Assembly (NCBI GenBank): GCA_023213315.1 | Contig: JAKCPI010003050.1 | Span: 115,486 to 179,485 of the forward strand | Length of the DNA stretch: 64,000 nucleotides | Source: Euborellia annulipes | Lineage: Eukaryota; Arthropoda; Insecta; Dermaptera; Anisolabididae | Reading direction: 5' to 3' | In this document: in pieces, positions 34,378 through 44,989 of the stretch | How positions within the stretch are numbered: the first letter of the stretch is position 1 | Layout: the number at the start of each line of letters is the position of its first letter | Made by a program: the position numbers and the translations under genes | Notes under the pieces: model-generated | The model's database searches: none | What the model saw: the letters and a program-made list of their open reading frames with translations, nothing else | What the model was told of the DNA's origin: nothing

Positions 34378-34623
34378 AATCGGGAAAGGAAATTGCCAGA
34401 TGATATATGGCTAGCAAAAATATATATAACGTTTACGTTACTCTCACAAGTAGAGTGCAGAGCCTTCATAACACCGATTTGAACGAAAATTTTTTTATGT
34501 GTAATACTTAATGAAAAACAAATTCTGTTAAAGCGAGAGAACGCACTTCTCAACCGTTCGTTTAAAAAAAAATGTTAAAGATTTTGCGAGCATGTCTTAA
34601 GTCGTTGCTAACAATAACATTTA

Positions 34624-34692
34624 CATGGGTAGATCGGCAGTGTTCATTCTTTGTAAACATGAAATCCCGAGTTCGAATCTCGCCCTGTGCAC
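34624..34692 (+). other. tRNA-like segment in left arm of foldback 2
   Basis: ATGGGTAGATCGGCAGTGTT, then CCCGAGTTCGAATCTCGCCC. The B box GTTCGAATC is intact, and the A-box region is a base or two off the usual form. Confidence 0.65.
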
Positions 34693-35226
34693 CTAATTTT
34701 TTTTTGTGTAATTTTTTTTATGGATTTCTAAGAATATTTTTTAATTTTAATAAATAAATAAGTTTTTTTTAATTATTGGCATTTAATTTTTATCATGTCG
34801 TTCCATATATTTAAAGAAAATTTAAATGCTTTCTGTCAAAAATAGAAATATTTAATATTATACGAGAAATATATTACTATAAATAAAACACATAATAAAT
34901 GTACAATAATATTTAATATTTAATGAATACATAACAATAAGGAAAATTTAAAAAATTTTTAAAATTTTTTTTATATTTTAGTTAAAATTAAATTATTGTA
35001 CATTTATTTGTGTTTTATTTATAGTAATATATTTCTCGTATAATATTAAATATTTCTATTTTTGACAGAAAGCATTTGAATTTTCTTTAAATATATGGAA
35101 CGACATGATAAAAATTAAATGCCAATAATTAAAAAAACTTATTTATTTATTAAAATTAAAAAATATTCTTAGAAATCCAAAAAAAAAAAATAAATAAATA
35201 AATAAATTACACAAAAAAAAACATAG

Positions 35227-35300
35227 TTGCACAGAGCGAGATTCGAACTCGGGATTTCATGTTTACAAAGAATGAACGCTACCGATCTACCAATCACGGC
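35227..35300 (-). other. tRNA-like segment in right arm of foldback 2
   Basis: The minus strand gives TGATTGGTAGATCGGTAGCG, TTCATTCTTTGTAAACATGA, AATCCCGAGTTCGAATCTCG, with both promoter boxes close to consensus. Confidence 0.7.
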
Positions 35301-35771
35301 TTTTGTAAATGTTATTGTTAGCAACGGCTTAAAACATGCAGACAAAATCTTTAACTGTTGAGAAGCGCGTTCTCTCGCTTTAACAGAATTTGTTTTTCCC
35401 TTCACATGAAAAATTTTCGTTCAAATCGGTGTTATGAAGGCTATGCACTCCCCTTGTTAGTGAAAAATAACAATAGTGTTAATTATATAGAAAATTGTGA
35501 TGTTAATTAACATAGTCTGAAATTAAAAGCGAATTCTTCCTCCACCCTCTATAATTATCAATAGAATGATGATAAGAAAAAAAAAATTAATTAATTCAAT
35601 TTGAACAAATATTATTTTCTATTTCTAGTGAATTCAAGAATAACTCTGTATGTATGTCCCCCGCCCGTCCATTAGATTTGTGTCACTCTATTTCCACTTC
35701 TCTCTTTCAATATTAATTTAATGAACGAAGCGTCTATCTATATAATAATAATCCCAAACGAAAATAGCGAC

Positions 35772-35790
35772 CCTCTCTCTCTCTCTCTCT
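35772..35790 (+). repeat. (CT) microsatellite
   Basis: About nine CT units. A similar run lies at 43319-43337. Confidence 0.9.
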
Positions 35791-35937
35791 ACGGGAAGTT
35801 TTAAAAATAAATTCTCTCTTTTTTAATGATTGTGTAATAATAATTTCAGGTGAAAAAATTGTAATTGTAGATTTATTATTATAATATTTAGAAAAGGCAA
35901 CGTTTCGCTTTCTTCTTCAAAACAGAAATTCGAAATA

Positions 35938-36505
35938 TACTAGCCGCGTGCCCCCCTGCGGCGGACCCACGCCTTTTCTTAATTATTTTTTTATTTATTA
36001 AAAACACACTCACTTTTTCTCATTCACACTCACACACACCTTAACAGTCTTTTCGGCAACGTAGGCCATTTAAGACTTTAAATGTTACTCGTATGTTTTG
36101 GAATCCAAATGGCTTAAATAAAATCATCGGACAACTTGGGGTCTGAACCCGCGACTTTTGGTATACGAGGATAGCACGCTAACCCCTACACCAAGCCCCG
36201 AGGGCCTTTTCTTAATTATGAAAAAAATTATCATTACTATATTCCAATCCAATTTGTTTACATTCATAGAATACACAAATGCAAAGAATACATAAATATT
36301 TATCGATTCCTATGGTAGAAATCGTAACTTTAGGAATTAATAACTTCAAAAGTTATAGGAATTTCGAGATGAAAATAATTTTCCTCTAATCCCTAGAAGG
36401 TCCTCTTTAAGCATAAAAATTTAATTTCGAAATTCCAACGGGAAGTTGGTCAAACAGAGCGTGACAGACAGACAGACGGACATTAGCGAATAATATAAAT
36501 AGATG
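35938..36505 (+). mobile_element. TACTAGCCG-type non-autonomous element, split by a SINE
   Basis: It opens ATACTAGCCGCGTGCCCCCC, TGCGGCGGACC and ends near GACAGACAGACAGACGGACA then TTAGCGAATAATATAAATAG. This arrangement (GC-rich TACTAGC head, ACAGACAGACAG near the end, AT-rich terminus) resembles elements I recall from several invertebrate genomes. No protein is encoded. A SINE with a perfect target-site duplication interrupts it at 35987-36203. Confidence 0.6.
35987..36203 (-). mobile_element. Full-length tRNA-derived SINE with 16-bp target-site duplication
   Basis: It is flanked by GCCTTTTCTTAATTAT at 35971-35986 and again, identically, at 36204-36219. On the minus strand the head reads GGTGTAGGGGTTAGCGTGCT (A box) and TCGCGGGTTCAGACCCC (B box). 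The body has GATTTTATTTAAGCCATTTG, GTCTTAAATGGCCTACGTTG and CCGAAAAGACTGTTAAGG, ending in GTGTGAGTGTGAATG and A-rich sequence. Homologous copies lie at 39962-40203 and 59305-59398. Confidence 0.9.
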
Positions 36506-36574
36506 TTTAAGACTTTAATAAAAACATTAATATCAGAAAATGTTATAGATATGTGTTTATGATTTGTTTAAAAA

Positions 36575-37090
36575 AAAAATCTGGTGTGACTAGTCGCACC
36601 TTCGGTAATTGAAAGTCGTGGTCGGTGCTAGTCACACCAGACTTTTTGTGTCGACATATATTTAGTTTCCGCCAATATATTAGAATTCAAGATATAAAAA
36701 GAAAAGTAGGGGAGTATTTATAATTTGTAACCTATCATTTCCTTAAAGTACAAGAGTAAAGTGTGCTTCAAAAGATTTCAAGAGCAAAATGAGAATATAC
36801 ATTTTAAAGAGCATCTAAAACATAAACGATTTATGGATTTTAATCAAAATAGCGTGAGGGAATTTTGAGAAAATCGAAAAAAACTGAAAAAGTACACTAG
36901 TAAAGTACTAGTACCCTTTGACCGATTTTGTTCAAAAGCTTCGTGTCACGTGACAGGTGGGTGTGTAACTTAAATATTACATTTCAACCTCCTAACTCTT
37001 TTCATTCTTGAAACATTTTTTTACTCAAAACGTGTATTTCCATCAAAATTTCGACATTGAACTTTTGAAACTTCATATATTAATATATAT
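36575..37090 (+). repeat. TCTGGTGTGAC hairpin / AGTACTAGTAC repeat, full-looking copy
   Basis: It starts with a 14-bp perfect inverted repeat (TCTGGTGTGACTAG at 36580-36593, inverse at 36628-36641), then TTTTTGTGTCGACATATATT, TAGTTTCCGCCAATATATTA, CAAGAGTAAAGTGTGCTTCA, AATGAGAATATACATTTTAA, AGTAAAGTACTAGTACCC, TTCAACCTCC and AAAACGTGTATTTCCATCAA. The inverse copy at 61150-61775 has the same order. Confidence 0.85.
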
Positions 37091-37889
37091 AAATATATGA
37101 AATTGATTTAGTTGAAAAAATAAAATGGCGGAACGTTACATAAATGTATGTGGGAAATATGGTAACACAATCAATTACGTTAAGGGCGTTCCATATTAGC
37201 CTACACTTTTTCACACTTATTCTAAACAAAATTTTCTCAATTATTTTAAAACATTTTAATCAGAGTGTATATAGCATGAAAGAGATTTATATTTATATAT
37301 TTTTTTTTAAATAACACATTCACTAAAAAAACGGGACTTTCTATAATAATAAAGTAGATTTATCTCGATGATTTATTTATTTATTTAAAAAATATATATA
37401 CTAAAAATAAGCTATAACTTTTGATATATTTTTATACATTTATATATCAAATGAATACATTTATTTTAAATTCCGTAAACATGAATTCGAACCTCTGGGT
37501 TCAATTTCGAACCTCATCTCGCTCTTCTAGGTCTAAAAAATTTTATTTATTTTGATAGCATCAGAGAGAGAGAAATGGAATATAAAAAAAAGATGTGGAA
37601 ATAAAAAAATTTTATTTAAGTTTAAAAGATGTTAAAAAAAAAGGAAATTATTTTGTTTTAATAAAGCGAGAAAAATGTAATTGATTTGACTAGCAACTAA
37701 ATAAAATAACGATGTCTAAATGGCCTCCAATGTCGAAAAATTAGAAATTAAATGAGGAACGTTCCGTGCATTACACTTTTCATTTTAACGTTATTAGTGT
37801 TAGTGAATTTCTTTTTAAAGGTATATTTCATATTCCTCGAATAAATATAGAGACGGATGAAAAGGGCTTCAAATATTTCACTTTTTTTT
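36875..37889 (+). repeat. 1-kb direct repeat, copy 1
   Basis: Starting CGAAAAAAACTGAAAAAGTA and ending TTCAAATATTTCACTTTTTT, this 1015-base block recurs at 38805-39816 with only a handful of differences (for example GAGAGAGAGAAATGG against GAGAGAGAAATGG). It contains part of the AGTACTAGTAC family at its left end. No coding sequence is seen. Confidence 0.93.
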
Positions 37890-38804
37890 TTGACGTGACA
37901 ACGTCTTACAAATCATGTGTCTATAGAGGCAGGTTAGAGGGGGCATGCACGAAAAAGTTTATCGGCTTTAATAACTCTTCTGTCTTAAGAGATATAATTA
38001 TGGGAAATATACGGTTAGAAAGAGAGAGTTTTCAGCTAAAGATTTCACCATTTATTTTTTTCCTACCATTTTATTTTACCGTGCTGCGGTAAATTCTAAT
38101 TTGAAAGTTTAAACCCCTGTAGATTCCGAACGGCTAATCAGATCAGACTAAATGGGATGTCATTTGGTGCAGAAAGGAAACCTCTAATAGAATAAATAAA
38201 AAAATCCCGAGTAATTAACTCCAAAATTAGTTTTTTTCTCGAAAAACCTCATTTTTTAGGCAAAAAAATATCGAAAAATAGCCCTATTTATGTAACGCCT
38301 AGCTACTTGACCGTAAAAGCTACATTAAATCTAAATATAGTTTTAGGAAGAGTGGTCCAATGCCCGGAGGTAAATTTTTTCATTTTTTTGATAAGACGTC
38401 ATTTTACCGCATGAGAGCACTCGGCGGGATTTCGTTTTTCGAAATTTTAAACCCCTGTAGATTCCGAACGGCTAATCAGATCTGACTAAATGAGATGTCA
38501 TTTGGTGCAGAAAGATAACCTCTAATAGAATAAATAAAAAAATCCCCAGTAATTAACGCTAAAATTAGTTTTTCTCGAAAAACCTCATTTTTAAGCATAA
38601 GTCGCCTTTAATGGATAAAAAAAAGCCACCTCTGTCATATATTGTTTCAATGAAAATGTTTGAACATGTTTATTTATGAAAACAAACTACTAGTAAAAAA
38701 AAACAATACTTTCTCTCTTTATATTTCAATATAGGTAAGAGAAAAAAAAATTTTTTGAAGTCAAGCAAAAGACGTTGTCACGTTAAAAAGCCACCGGCTG
38801 TGTA
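37890..38804 (+). mobile_element. Insert between the two 1-kb repeats, with short terminal inverted repeats
   Basis: Near the left edge is GACGTGACAACGTCTTACAA and near the right edge AAGACGTTGTCACGTTAAAA, an inverted pair of about 16 bases. Inside, a block starting AAACCCCTGTAGATTCCGAA, CGGCTAATCAGAT is duplicated directly at 38110-38275 and 38447-38600. No transposase is seen. It looks like a non-autonomous DNA transposon. Confidence 0.6.
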
Positions 38805-39816
38805 CGAAAAAAACTGAAAAAGTACACTAGTAAAGTACTAGTACCCTTTGACCGATTTTGTTCAAAAGCTTCGTGTCACGTGACAGGTGGGTGTGTAACT
38901 TAAATATTACATTTCAACCTCCTAACTCTTTTCATTCTTGAAACATTTTTTTACTCAAAACGTGTATTTCCATCAAAATTTCGACATTGAACTTTTGAAA
39001 CTTCATATATTAATATATATAAATATATGAAATTGATTTAGTTGAAAAAATAAAATGGCGGAACGTTACATAAATGTATGTGGGAAATATGGTAACACAA
39101 TCAATTACGTTAAGGGCGTTCCATATTAGCCTACACTTTTTCACACTTATTCTAAACAAAATTTTCTCAATTATTTTAAAACATTTTAATCAGAGTGTAT
39201 ATAGCATGAAAGAGATTTATATTTATATATTTTTTTTTAAATAACACATTCACTAAAAAAACGGGACTTTCTATAATAATAAAGTAGATTTATCTCGATG
39301 ATTTATTTATTTATTTAAAAAATATATATACTAAAAATAAGCTATAACTTTTGATATATTTTTATACATTTATATATCAAATGAATACATTTATTTTAAA
39401 TTCCGTAAACATGAATTCGAACCTCTGGGTTCAATTTCGAACCTCATCTCGCTCTTCTAGGTCTAAAAAATTTTATTTATTTTGATAGCATCAGAGAGAG
39501 AAATGGAATATAAAAAAAGATGTGGAAATAAAAAAATTTTATTCAAGTTTAAAAGATGTTAAAAAAAAAGGAAATTATTTTGTTTTAATAAAGCGAGAAA
39601 AATGTAATTGATTTGACTAGCAACTAAATAAAATAACGATGTCTAAATGGCCTCCAATGTCGAAAAATTAGAAATTAAATGAAGAACGTTCCGTGCATTA
39701 CACTTTTCATTTTAACGTTATTAGTGTTAGTGAATTTCTTTTTAAAAGTATATTTCATATTCCTCGAATAAATTTAGAGACGGATGAAAAGAGCTTCAAA
39801 TATTTCACTTTTTTTT
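38805..39816 (+). repeat. 1-kb direct repeat, copy 2
   Basis: Near-identical partner of 36875-37889, offset by 1930 bases at the start. Its left edge is abrupt: upstream of CGAAAAAAACTG the sequence is CCACCGGCTGTGTA, unrelated to the TTTTGAGAAAAT found upstream of copy 1. Confidence 0.93.
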
Positions 39817-40382
39817 ACAATTTTAAGATTAAAGTAGGCTGCGGCCCCCTAGGGGGCCATTGATTTCCCGCAGGGGGGTCGCGAAGAGTCCCAAATGTAA
39901 CACCACACTCATTAATCAAAACATCATAACCTTGTTTACCTTTTTTCACATTTTTATTGTTTTTTTTTAACACTCACACTTTTTTCCCGTTCACACTCAC
40001 ATTCACACACACATACACACAGTCTTTTCGGCAACTTAGGCCATATAAGACTTTTTACGATAACCGTTATTATGAATATACATATATATATATATTGTGT
40101 ATCCAAATGGCTTAAATAAAATCATCGGACTGCCTGGGATCCGAACCCCCGGCCCTTGGAATACAAGGCAGGTGCGCTACCAAATACGCCCAGCCCGGTG
40201 CGCTTTTATTGTTAACATTAGTAAATGCATTGACTAGTAAGAGTACCGGTAGGCCAACGAAATTCAAAATTATAAATTGTTTTTTAACCAATCTGAATTT
40301 AAAATAAAATCGGGGGGGCCATGAGATATTGATTAGGGATCCAAGGGGGGCCGCAACTTCAAAAAGTTTAAGAAGCACTGAT
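39817..40382 (-). mobile_element. hAT-like non-autonomous element, interrupted by a SINE
   Basis: The right end inverts to CAGTGCTTCTTAAACTTTTT then GAAGTTGCGGCCCCCC. This resembles hAT termini (CAGTG.TTCTCAA...GGCCCCC) as I know them. The left end (TTTTAAGATTAAAGTAGGCT then GCGGCCCCCTAG) is a decayed match. There is no coding sequence, and a SINE lies inside. Confidence 0.55.
39962..40203 (-). mobile_element. tRNA-derived SINE, second copy of the 35987 family
   Basis: The minus strand reads GGGCTGGGCGTATTTGGTAG, CGCACCTGCCTTGTATTCCA (A box region), CCGGGGGTTCGGATCCC (B box), then GATTTTATTTAAGCCATTTG, ATGGCCTAAGTTGCCGAAAA, GACTGTGTGTATGTG and GTGTGAATGTGAG. TTTTATTGTT flanks both sides (39952-39961 and 40204-40213), a probable 10-bp target-site duplication. 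Confidence 0.85.
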
Positions 40383-41770
40383 TTAGAGGAAAAATATCCG
40401 AAATTCTCCAAAAATTTCAGAAAATGCACGAATTTGCCCTTTGGAAAGCATTGAGTTTTGTCTTATACTTATGAAGAATCAGAGCCACGTAAAATTAATT
40501 AAAATAATTAAATCTCTCAAATGAAATATAATAAAGATTGTTATATAATTAAATTTTGATTTTTTTTTCTTTAGAGAGATGGTGGATTGTAGCTGGGATT
40601 GTATAAAAGACAGACAGAGACTCCACCATTATATATCAATTTTAAGGGAATGGTATTTTTTAATAACGCAGATATGCATTCATAGGCTGAACGCACACCA
40701 TTTGAGCAAAAATGTTCTTGAACAAAACTAATCGTACCTAAAACTGTTTTTTCAATGCTTTTCTATGGGTCAACGCACACAGAGGAGGCAAAACACAATT
40801 GAGTATGATTAGGCATCATTGAACAAAATGTTTTGCCATTTAGCGTTTTGCTCAATTGATGTGCGTGCCTTATTAATTGCTTGAAACGAGTTGACTGAAG
40901 GCGAAGCCCCCCGAAGGCGGGCGGAACGACTAGTCTAAAATAATCCTTTAACATTAATAAAGCAATAAAAAAAATTCCGTTATTCTTCGTCATGTAAAAA
41001 ACAATAGTGACAAAAAAAATACAAGTTAAAACAATTTCACATTTAGTGTAAATTGTTTATCTCTCTAAAATTGAATTTTTTTTTTAGATTTTAATTAAGA
41101 GATAAGTGTGTGAAAACTCTCTCACGAATAAAATAGATTTTCCTTCTTAAATTTATTAACAAACCCAACAACAACAACAACACGGTTATCAAAAGAGAAC
41201 GTCGCTGATAACATTCAAAGGTAATCAATAAGCAATTAGTGAATTTGTTTTTGCTAGGGGGGGGGGTTTCCAGTTGCAGTTTCAGCCAGGGTGAAATAAG
41301 TGCCAGGGGGCTGTCTGGTTTAATTGAGTATGAAATATTGTTTTGTAAGGGGAGGGGGAGGGGAGGGGGGCCCTTAGCCCAGCAGTCTAATAGGGTTGAT
41401 TAGAAGTTATGAATAAAAAGAGAGAAATGAGAAAGGGTAGTTGTTTGTAACTAACCAAATTAAAGAAGGGCTGCTAGTTCATGAACGATCAATAAATAAA
41501 AAAAAAAAAAGCTCCAAGTGTAAGTGTATGGAACGTTACAGGATATTCCCAAAAGTTTATATAAATTCTTGAAACAGCACAAGGGAATAAAAACTGCCAG
41601 AAAATTAGAAAGTTTTTTCTTTTTAATAAACAATGGCGCAGTCCTGATTATTTGAATTCGATTTTTTTAAAAAGGAGGTATTTTGAGGACAAAAAAAACC
41701 TTGTTGAAATTGGTGTCAGAAAATCACAAAATGTGAAATAATAACAAATCGTTAGTGCTGAGGCATAAAT
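40383..41770. other. Non-coding DNA with element ends
   Basis: It includes a loose motif copy near 40580 with a nearby CTCCACCAT inverse. An inverted pair, GCACACCATTTGAGCAAAA (40691-40709) and TTTTGCTCAATTGATGTGCG (40848-40867), suggests a decayed DNA element. A CGAAGCCCCCCGAAGGCGGG...GACTAGTC stretch at 40895-40935 is akin to TACTAGCCG heads. G runs occur near 41260 and 41350. No gene was recognised. Confidence 0.45.
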
Positions 41771-41779
41771 TTATTCACC

Positions 41780-41800
41780 TTTCGGCCATGCCATCTTCAG
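41780..41800 (-). other. Hammerhead-like core, compact stem II
   Basis: The minus strand reads CTGAAGATGGCATGGCCGAA then A. It has a CTGANGA box, a GGC-ATG-GCC mini-stem and GAAA. It lies downstream of, and on the same strand as, the Penelope-like fragment at 42054. Penelope-like elements are known to carry hammerhead motifs. A cleavage-competent fold was not demonstrated. Confidence 0.5.
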
Positions 41801-42053
41801 AGCACCAAAAAATAATATATGATATGAATATACACAAAAAAAATAATATTAAAAAATAAAAAGAATTCTTTCGCCATTATAAAAATTAAAAAAAAAAAAA
41901 ATAATAAATAAATAAAAAATAAATAATTAATATATGCAAATGAAAAATAAAAAATAAAATATAATATCATTTTATTGTATAAAAAAATGATGCATTTAAT
42001 GTATAAATAACCTGATCTTGTATATATATATCATTTACAGTTGTTCAATGACA

Positions 42054-42640
42054 TTAGAATATGAAATTGAAGACACCTAGCGCTCTTTCACATTTAAAAT
42101 TAACAGCTTCATTGATGTTCTTAATTATAAAAAGAGATTCTTTAAATTTTCTCCGGTTGTCTTCTGTTTCATATGCCAAAACGGAAATATTTTCAAAATC
42201 CCATCCATGCCTTTCTTCAATGTAATGTTGTGATAAAGCACTTACTGGAGACAATTTGAAACAAGAATTAACGTGTTCTTTAATTCTTATCTTCAATCGG
42301 CGACTGGTTTCTCCAAAGTAGTATAACGTTTTTCCATTTTTGAAACATATTGAATTTTGTACACGATTTCAGATTTTTCAAATTTTTCAATTTTTGAAAT
42401 AAAATTTTTTTTTTATTTTATATCTAAAAGAGAGATTGATTTTATTGAATTTAAGTATTTTACCAACCATAAAGGGAAGACCTTTAATATAGGGTAAAGA
42501 TGCATGGTTGGTAATAACTTGATCATTTTTTTGAGACAGATGTTGAGTACATGCATCAGTTTTGTTTTTTCTTTATATTTTTTCTTTTTAACAAAATCTA
42601 TTAGCAAAATTGACCTCGCTATTAACAGGCGGTAAAACCG
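42054..42640 (-). pseudogene. Penelope-like retroelement, reverse transcriptase end and GIY-YIG endonuclease
   Basis: On the minus strand, across frame changes: NHASLPYIKGLPFMVGKILK, FNKINLSFRYK, then EIVYKIQ, CFKNGKTLYYFGETSRRLKI and RIKEHVNSCF. The final open frame reads SALSQHYIEERHGWDFENIS, VLAYETEDNRRKFKESLFII. This order (linker, VYKI.C...K.Y.GET.RRL..R..EH, SAL..H....H..D......L) is the GIY-YIG domain of Penelope-like elements, which nicks target DNA for reverse transcription. The YIG is YFG here. The frameshifts make it non-functional. The upstream reverse transcriptase core is missing. Confidence 0.85.
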
Positions 42641-42925
42641 TTAGTGAGAGAATAACATGTACACAATCAAAAGGAAGTAACAATGTTACATAGTCAATTT
42701 TTCCTTTTTCTTACTTAAAATATAAACTGAACTTATTTTTTCTTTGTTGTGTAGGCCTATATATGTTATTTAGATAACGAAATATTCATATTTATTAAAA
42801 TACTTCCTTTTGTTTCGTTACATAAATAACGACTCATGTTGAAGAATTAAAATAGGAGATTGGAACTGATTTTTTTTCGTCCACTAGAACTTTCAAGATT
42901 ATTAAGAATCATATAGAAAATTGTC

Positions 42926-42954
42926 CTGAGGAAGGCCGTAATTGGCGACCGAAA
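42926..42954 (+). other. Hammerhead-like core near the Penelope fragment
   Basis: CTGAGGAAGGCCGTAATTGG then CGACCGAAACGTT has the CTGANGA and GAAA boxes 18 bases apart. It lies about 290 bases upstream of the Penelope-like remnant but on the opposite strand. Confidence 0.45.
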
Positions 42955-42959
42955 CGTTA

Positions 42960-44100
42960 TTTAATTTCCTAACTGCTACGTTTCTCGTATACATTTTTAA
43001 TTTCTAACAAATTTATTTTAAATTAGTACCCACTCAGTTGACGTTTTGGTTTAAAAGTATCGCATCTTCAGGCTGTGAAATATAACGGTATCAAGAAGCA
43101 TGAAGAAGAGTGCAAAACGTCGTATTATCCATTCAATCATCTTGATATTAGCCACTCCGATTAAATTTTGGGGTTAAATGGACCAACTCTAACCTTTGAT
43201 AATCAAATCTCTTCAATTGTTAAAAATGTTAATCGAGTTTTTTTTTATTTAAGTTCCCGGGGCATATGGGGAGGGGTAAGGGGGGAGGGGGGGGGTGATA
43301 TTTCCATTTATCCGCGCCGCCTCTCTCTCTCTCTCTAATATCAATTTGCTTATATTACATCAGAGGCAACCAGCCAACGAAATAATCAATTTACACCAAG
43401 TAAATGAGTTAGGAAGTCCCTCCTCTGTAATTAATCGTTAGTTGGCTCGTCATGTTCTTCGATGTCATCATGTCTTGGTTGGTTGATAACATCCTCCTCT
43501 TTCTGCTTCTTCTTCTTCCTGATAAGAAAACGCATTCCATCAAAGAGGGACCTTTCACGCATCATGGACTTGTTAGTAAATAAAGATTTTATCTTTAAAG
43601 TTAAACAAAACTGTAAAAGGAAACTGACCCATTATTAGAATTACGTTTCTTTTATGTGTTCCATCAATTTTTATATATATACACTCCCCTAAATTGAAAA
43701 AAAGAAGTTTTCTTATCAGGCTGTACGATGGACATTGTAATTCACACATGAATCCTGGAAATGTTCAAAATTATTTGTCTCAAACTGCTAAATAAAAAAA
43801 AATGGTGCTTATTCGGGAGTTGAACTGATAATCAAAGGTTGGACACTGAATTGTAGTGGAAGAGGATGAGCCTCAATATTTAGAACAGAGGCTACACTTC
43901 AATTATATCATCAACAGCCACGATAATGAAATGAAATTACTTTAATTCTTAGCAAATAATTTGAAGGAACCATGTCTATGTGTAATTTGTTAAACCCCGA
44001 TTGTTGCCTTTGAAGTTTTTACATGTGAACAATGAGTTGTGGCACCACTGTATTTGTGTACATTGACGTTTGTTATTGTGAAGCCAGTGGCAATTTAGAA
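42960..44100. other. Non-coding DNA
   Basis: Contains a G run near 43265-43295, a (CT) run at 43319-43337 and a CTTCTT run near 43500. A minus-strand CTGAAGATGCG near 43065 weakly resembles the ribozyme-like cores. No gene recognised. Confidence 0.4.
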
Positions 44101-44143
44101 ATTGACTGAGTTAAGTTGTTGATAGTGAAAGATTTGTGCAAAA

Positions 44144-44574
44144 ATGGAAATCACCCGTGAAGGCTTATGCTTTTTTATGATTTTAAAAAAGGCCTTACTC
44201 AACAACAATAGAACGCTTCTTGCAACTTTTGGTAATGAAGCACCATCAGAGAAGACTGTGTAGCAGAATTTCGTCATGGTCGTGTGTCCTTCAGTGATGA
44301 ATGTCGGCCAAAAACGGTTGTCATTTCAAGAAACATAGATGCTGTGCGCAACATGATTAAAGAAGATCCGCATGTGACTTACAGACAGATAGAGGCGCCT
44401 CTTAGGATATCGCAGACTGCAATACAATCGATTTTGCATAAACATTTAAGATATGTTCTGAAATAGCTGCTAGCTGGAATATCAGCTTCAGAGTGGAAAA
44501 AATGTTTCCAGAATTGGTTTGAAAGAATTTAAAAATCTATAGATCTTAAGGGCGAATATTTTGAAAAGCAATAA
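44144..44574 (+). pseudogene. Internally deleted mariner transposase
   Basis: From the ATG at 44144 it reads MEITREGLCFFMILKKALLN, TLLATFGNEAPSEKTV and a stop, then after a shift EFRHGRVSFSDECRPKTVVI, RNIDAVRNMIKEDPHVTYRQ, IEAPLRISQTAIQSILHKHL. This is the paired helix-turn-helix DNA-binding half of a mariner transposase. Directly after it comes SEWKKCFQNWFERI, stop, KSIDLKGEYFEKQ and stop at 44574. That is the usual mariner C-terminus (W..CF..W..RL..CI...G.YFE). The whole catalytic core between them is gone, so it is a deletion derivative. Confidence 0.88.
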
Positions 44575-44636
44575 AACACTTTGTTTCGAACTGTTTCACT
44601 TTTTGTAAAAACTTAAAAGGTCTATGACTCCAACCA

Positions 44637-44666
44637 CTGAAGAAGTCCTACAGCAAGTGGCCGAAA
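44637..44666 (+). other. Hammerhead-like core
   Basis: CTGAAGAAGTCCTACAGCAA then GTGGCCGAAAC. The boxes are 19 bases apart, with partial pairing of GTCC to GGCC. It lies between the mariner remnant and the LINE remnant. Confidence 0.4.
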
Positions 44667-44989
44667 CATTGTTTGAGGAGCCAGTTTAAAAAAAAACTTT
44701 TTGACTTTTAATTGAACCTCTTGGTCCGAATCCTATTGAAAATTGTGAACTAAAGTTCTGAATTTCACCGAAAAATAGTTCTAATTTTGACCAACATTCA
44801 ACAATAGAACAAGTAGGCCTACACCGAATTACGAATGTATTACATGAAGACTTTGAAAAAGAGGTAATTCTCCGATTTCGATAAGGTATGGTACAGGTCT
44901 ATATAATTACAATTAAAAAACACTTTCCAATAAGCTTCTAAACAATCATATATAGAATTGAGAGTAAAAATTCGAGGAACAAAAATATA

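Larger units (their letters stand above)
34442..35463. mobile_element. Foldback transposon 2 with a tRNA-like promoter in each arm
   Basis: Same design as 26719-27632, with arms at about 34442-34920 and 34995-35463. The right end reads GGCTATGCACTCCCCTTGTT then AGTG. Arms share AAGCGAGAGAACGCACT, CAACCGTTCG and GTTAAAGATTTTG with copy 1, then the tRNA-like part and TAAATGCCAATAATT. The right arm has lost part of the GTTCG block near 35356. Target-site duplications could not be fixed by eye. Confidence 0.85.

Noticed and set aside
36135..36203. Possible functional tRNA gene on the minus strand
   Set aside because: It is the head of a SINE with body, tail and target-site duplication.
36875..39816. 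LTR retrotransposon
   Set aside because: The repeats do not start TG or end CA, no primer-binding site or polypurine tract is visible, and the insert has no gag-pol sequence.
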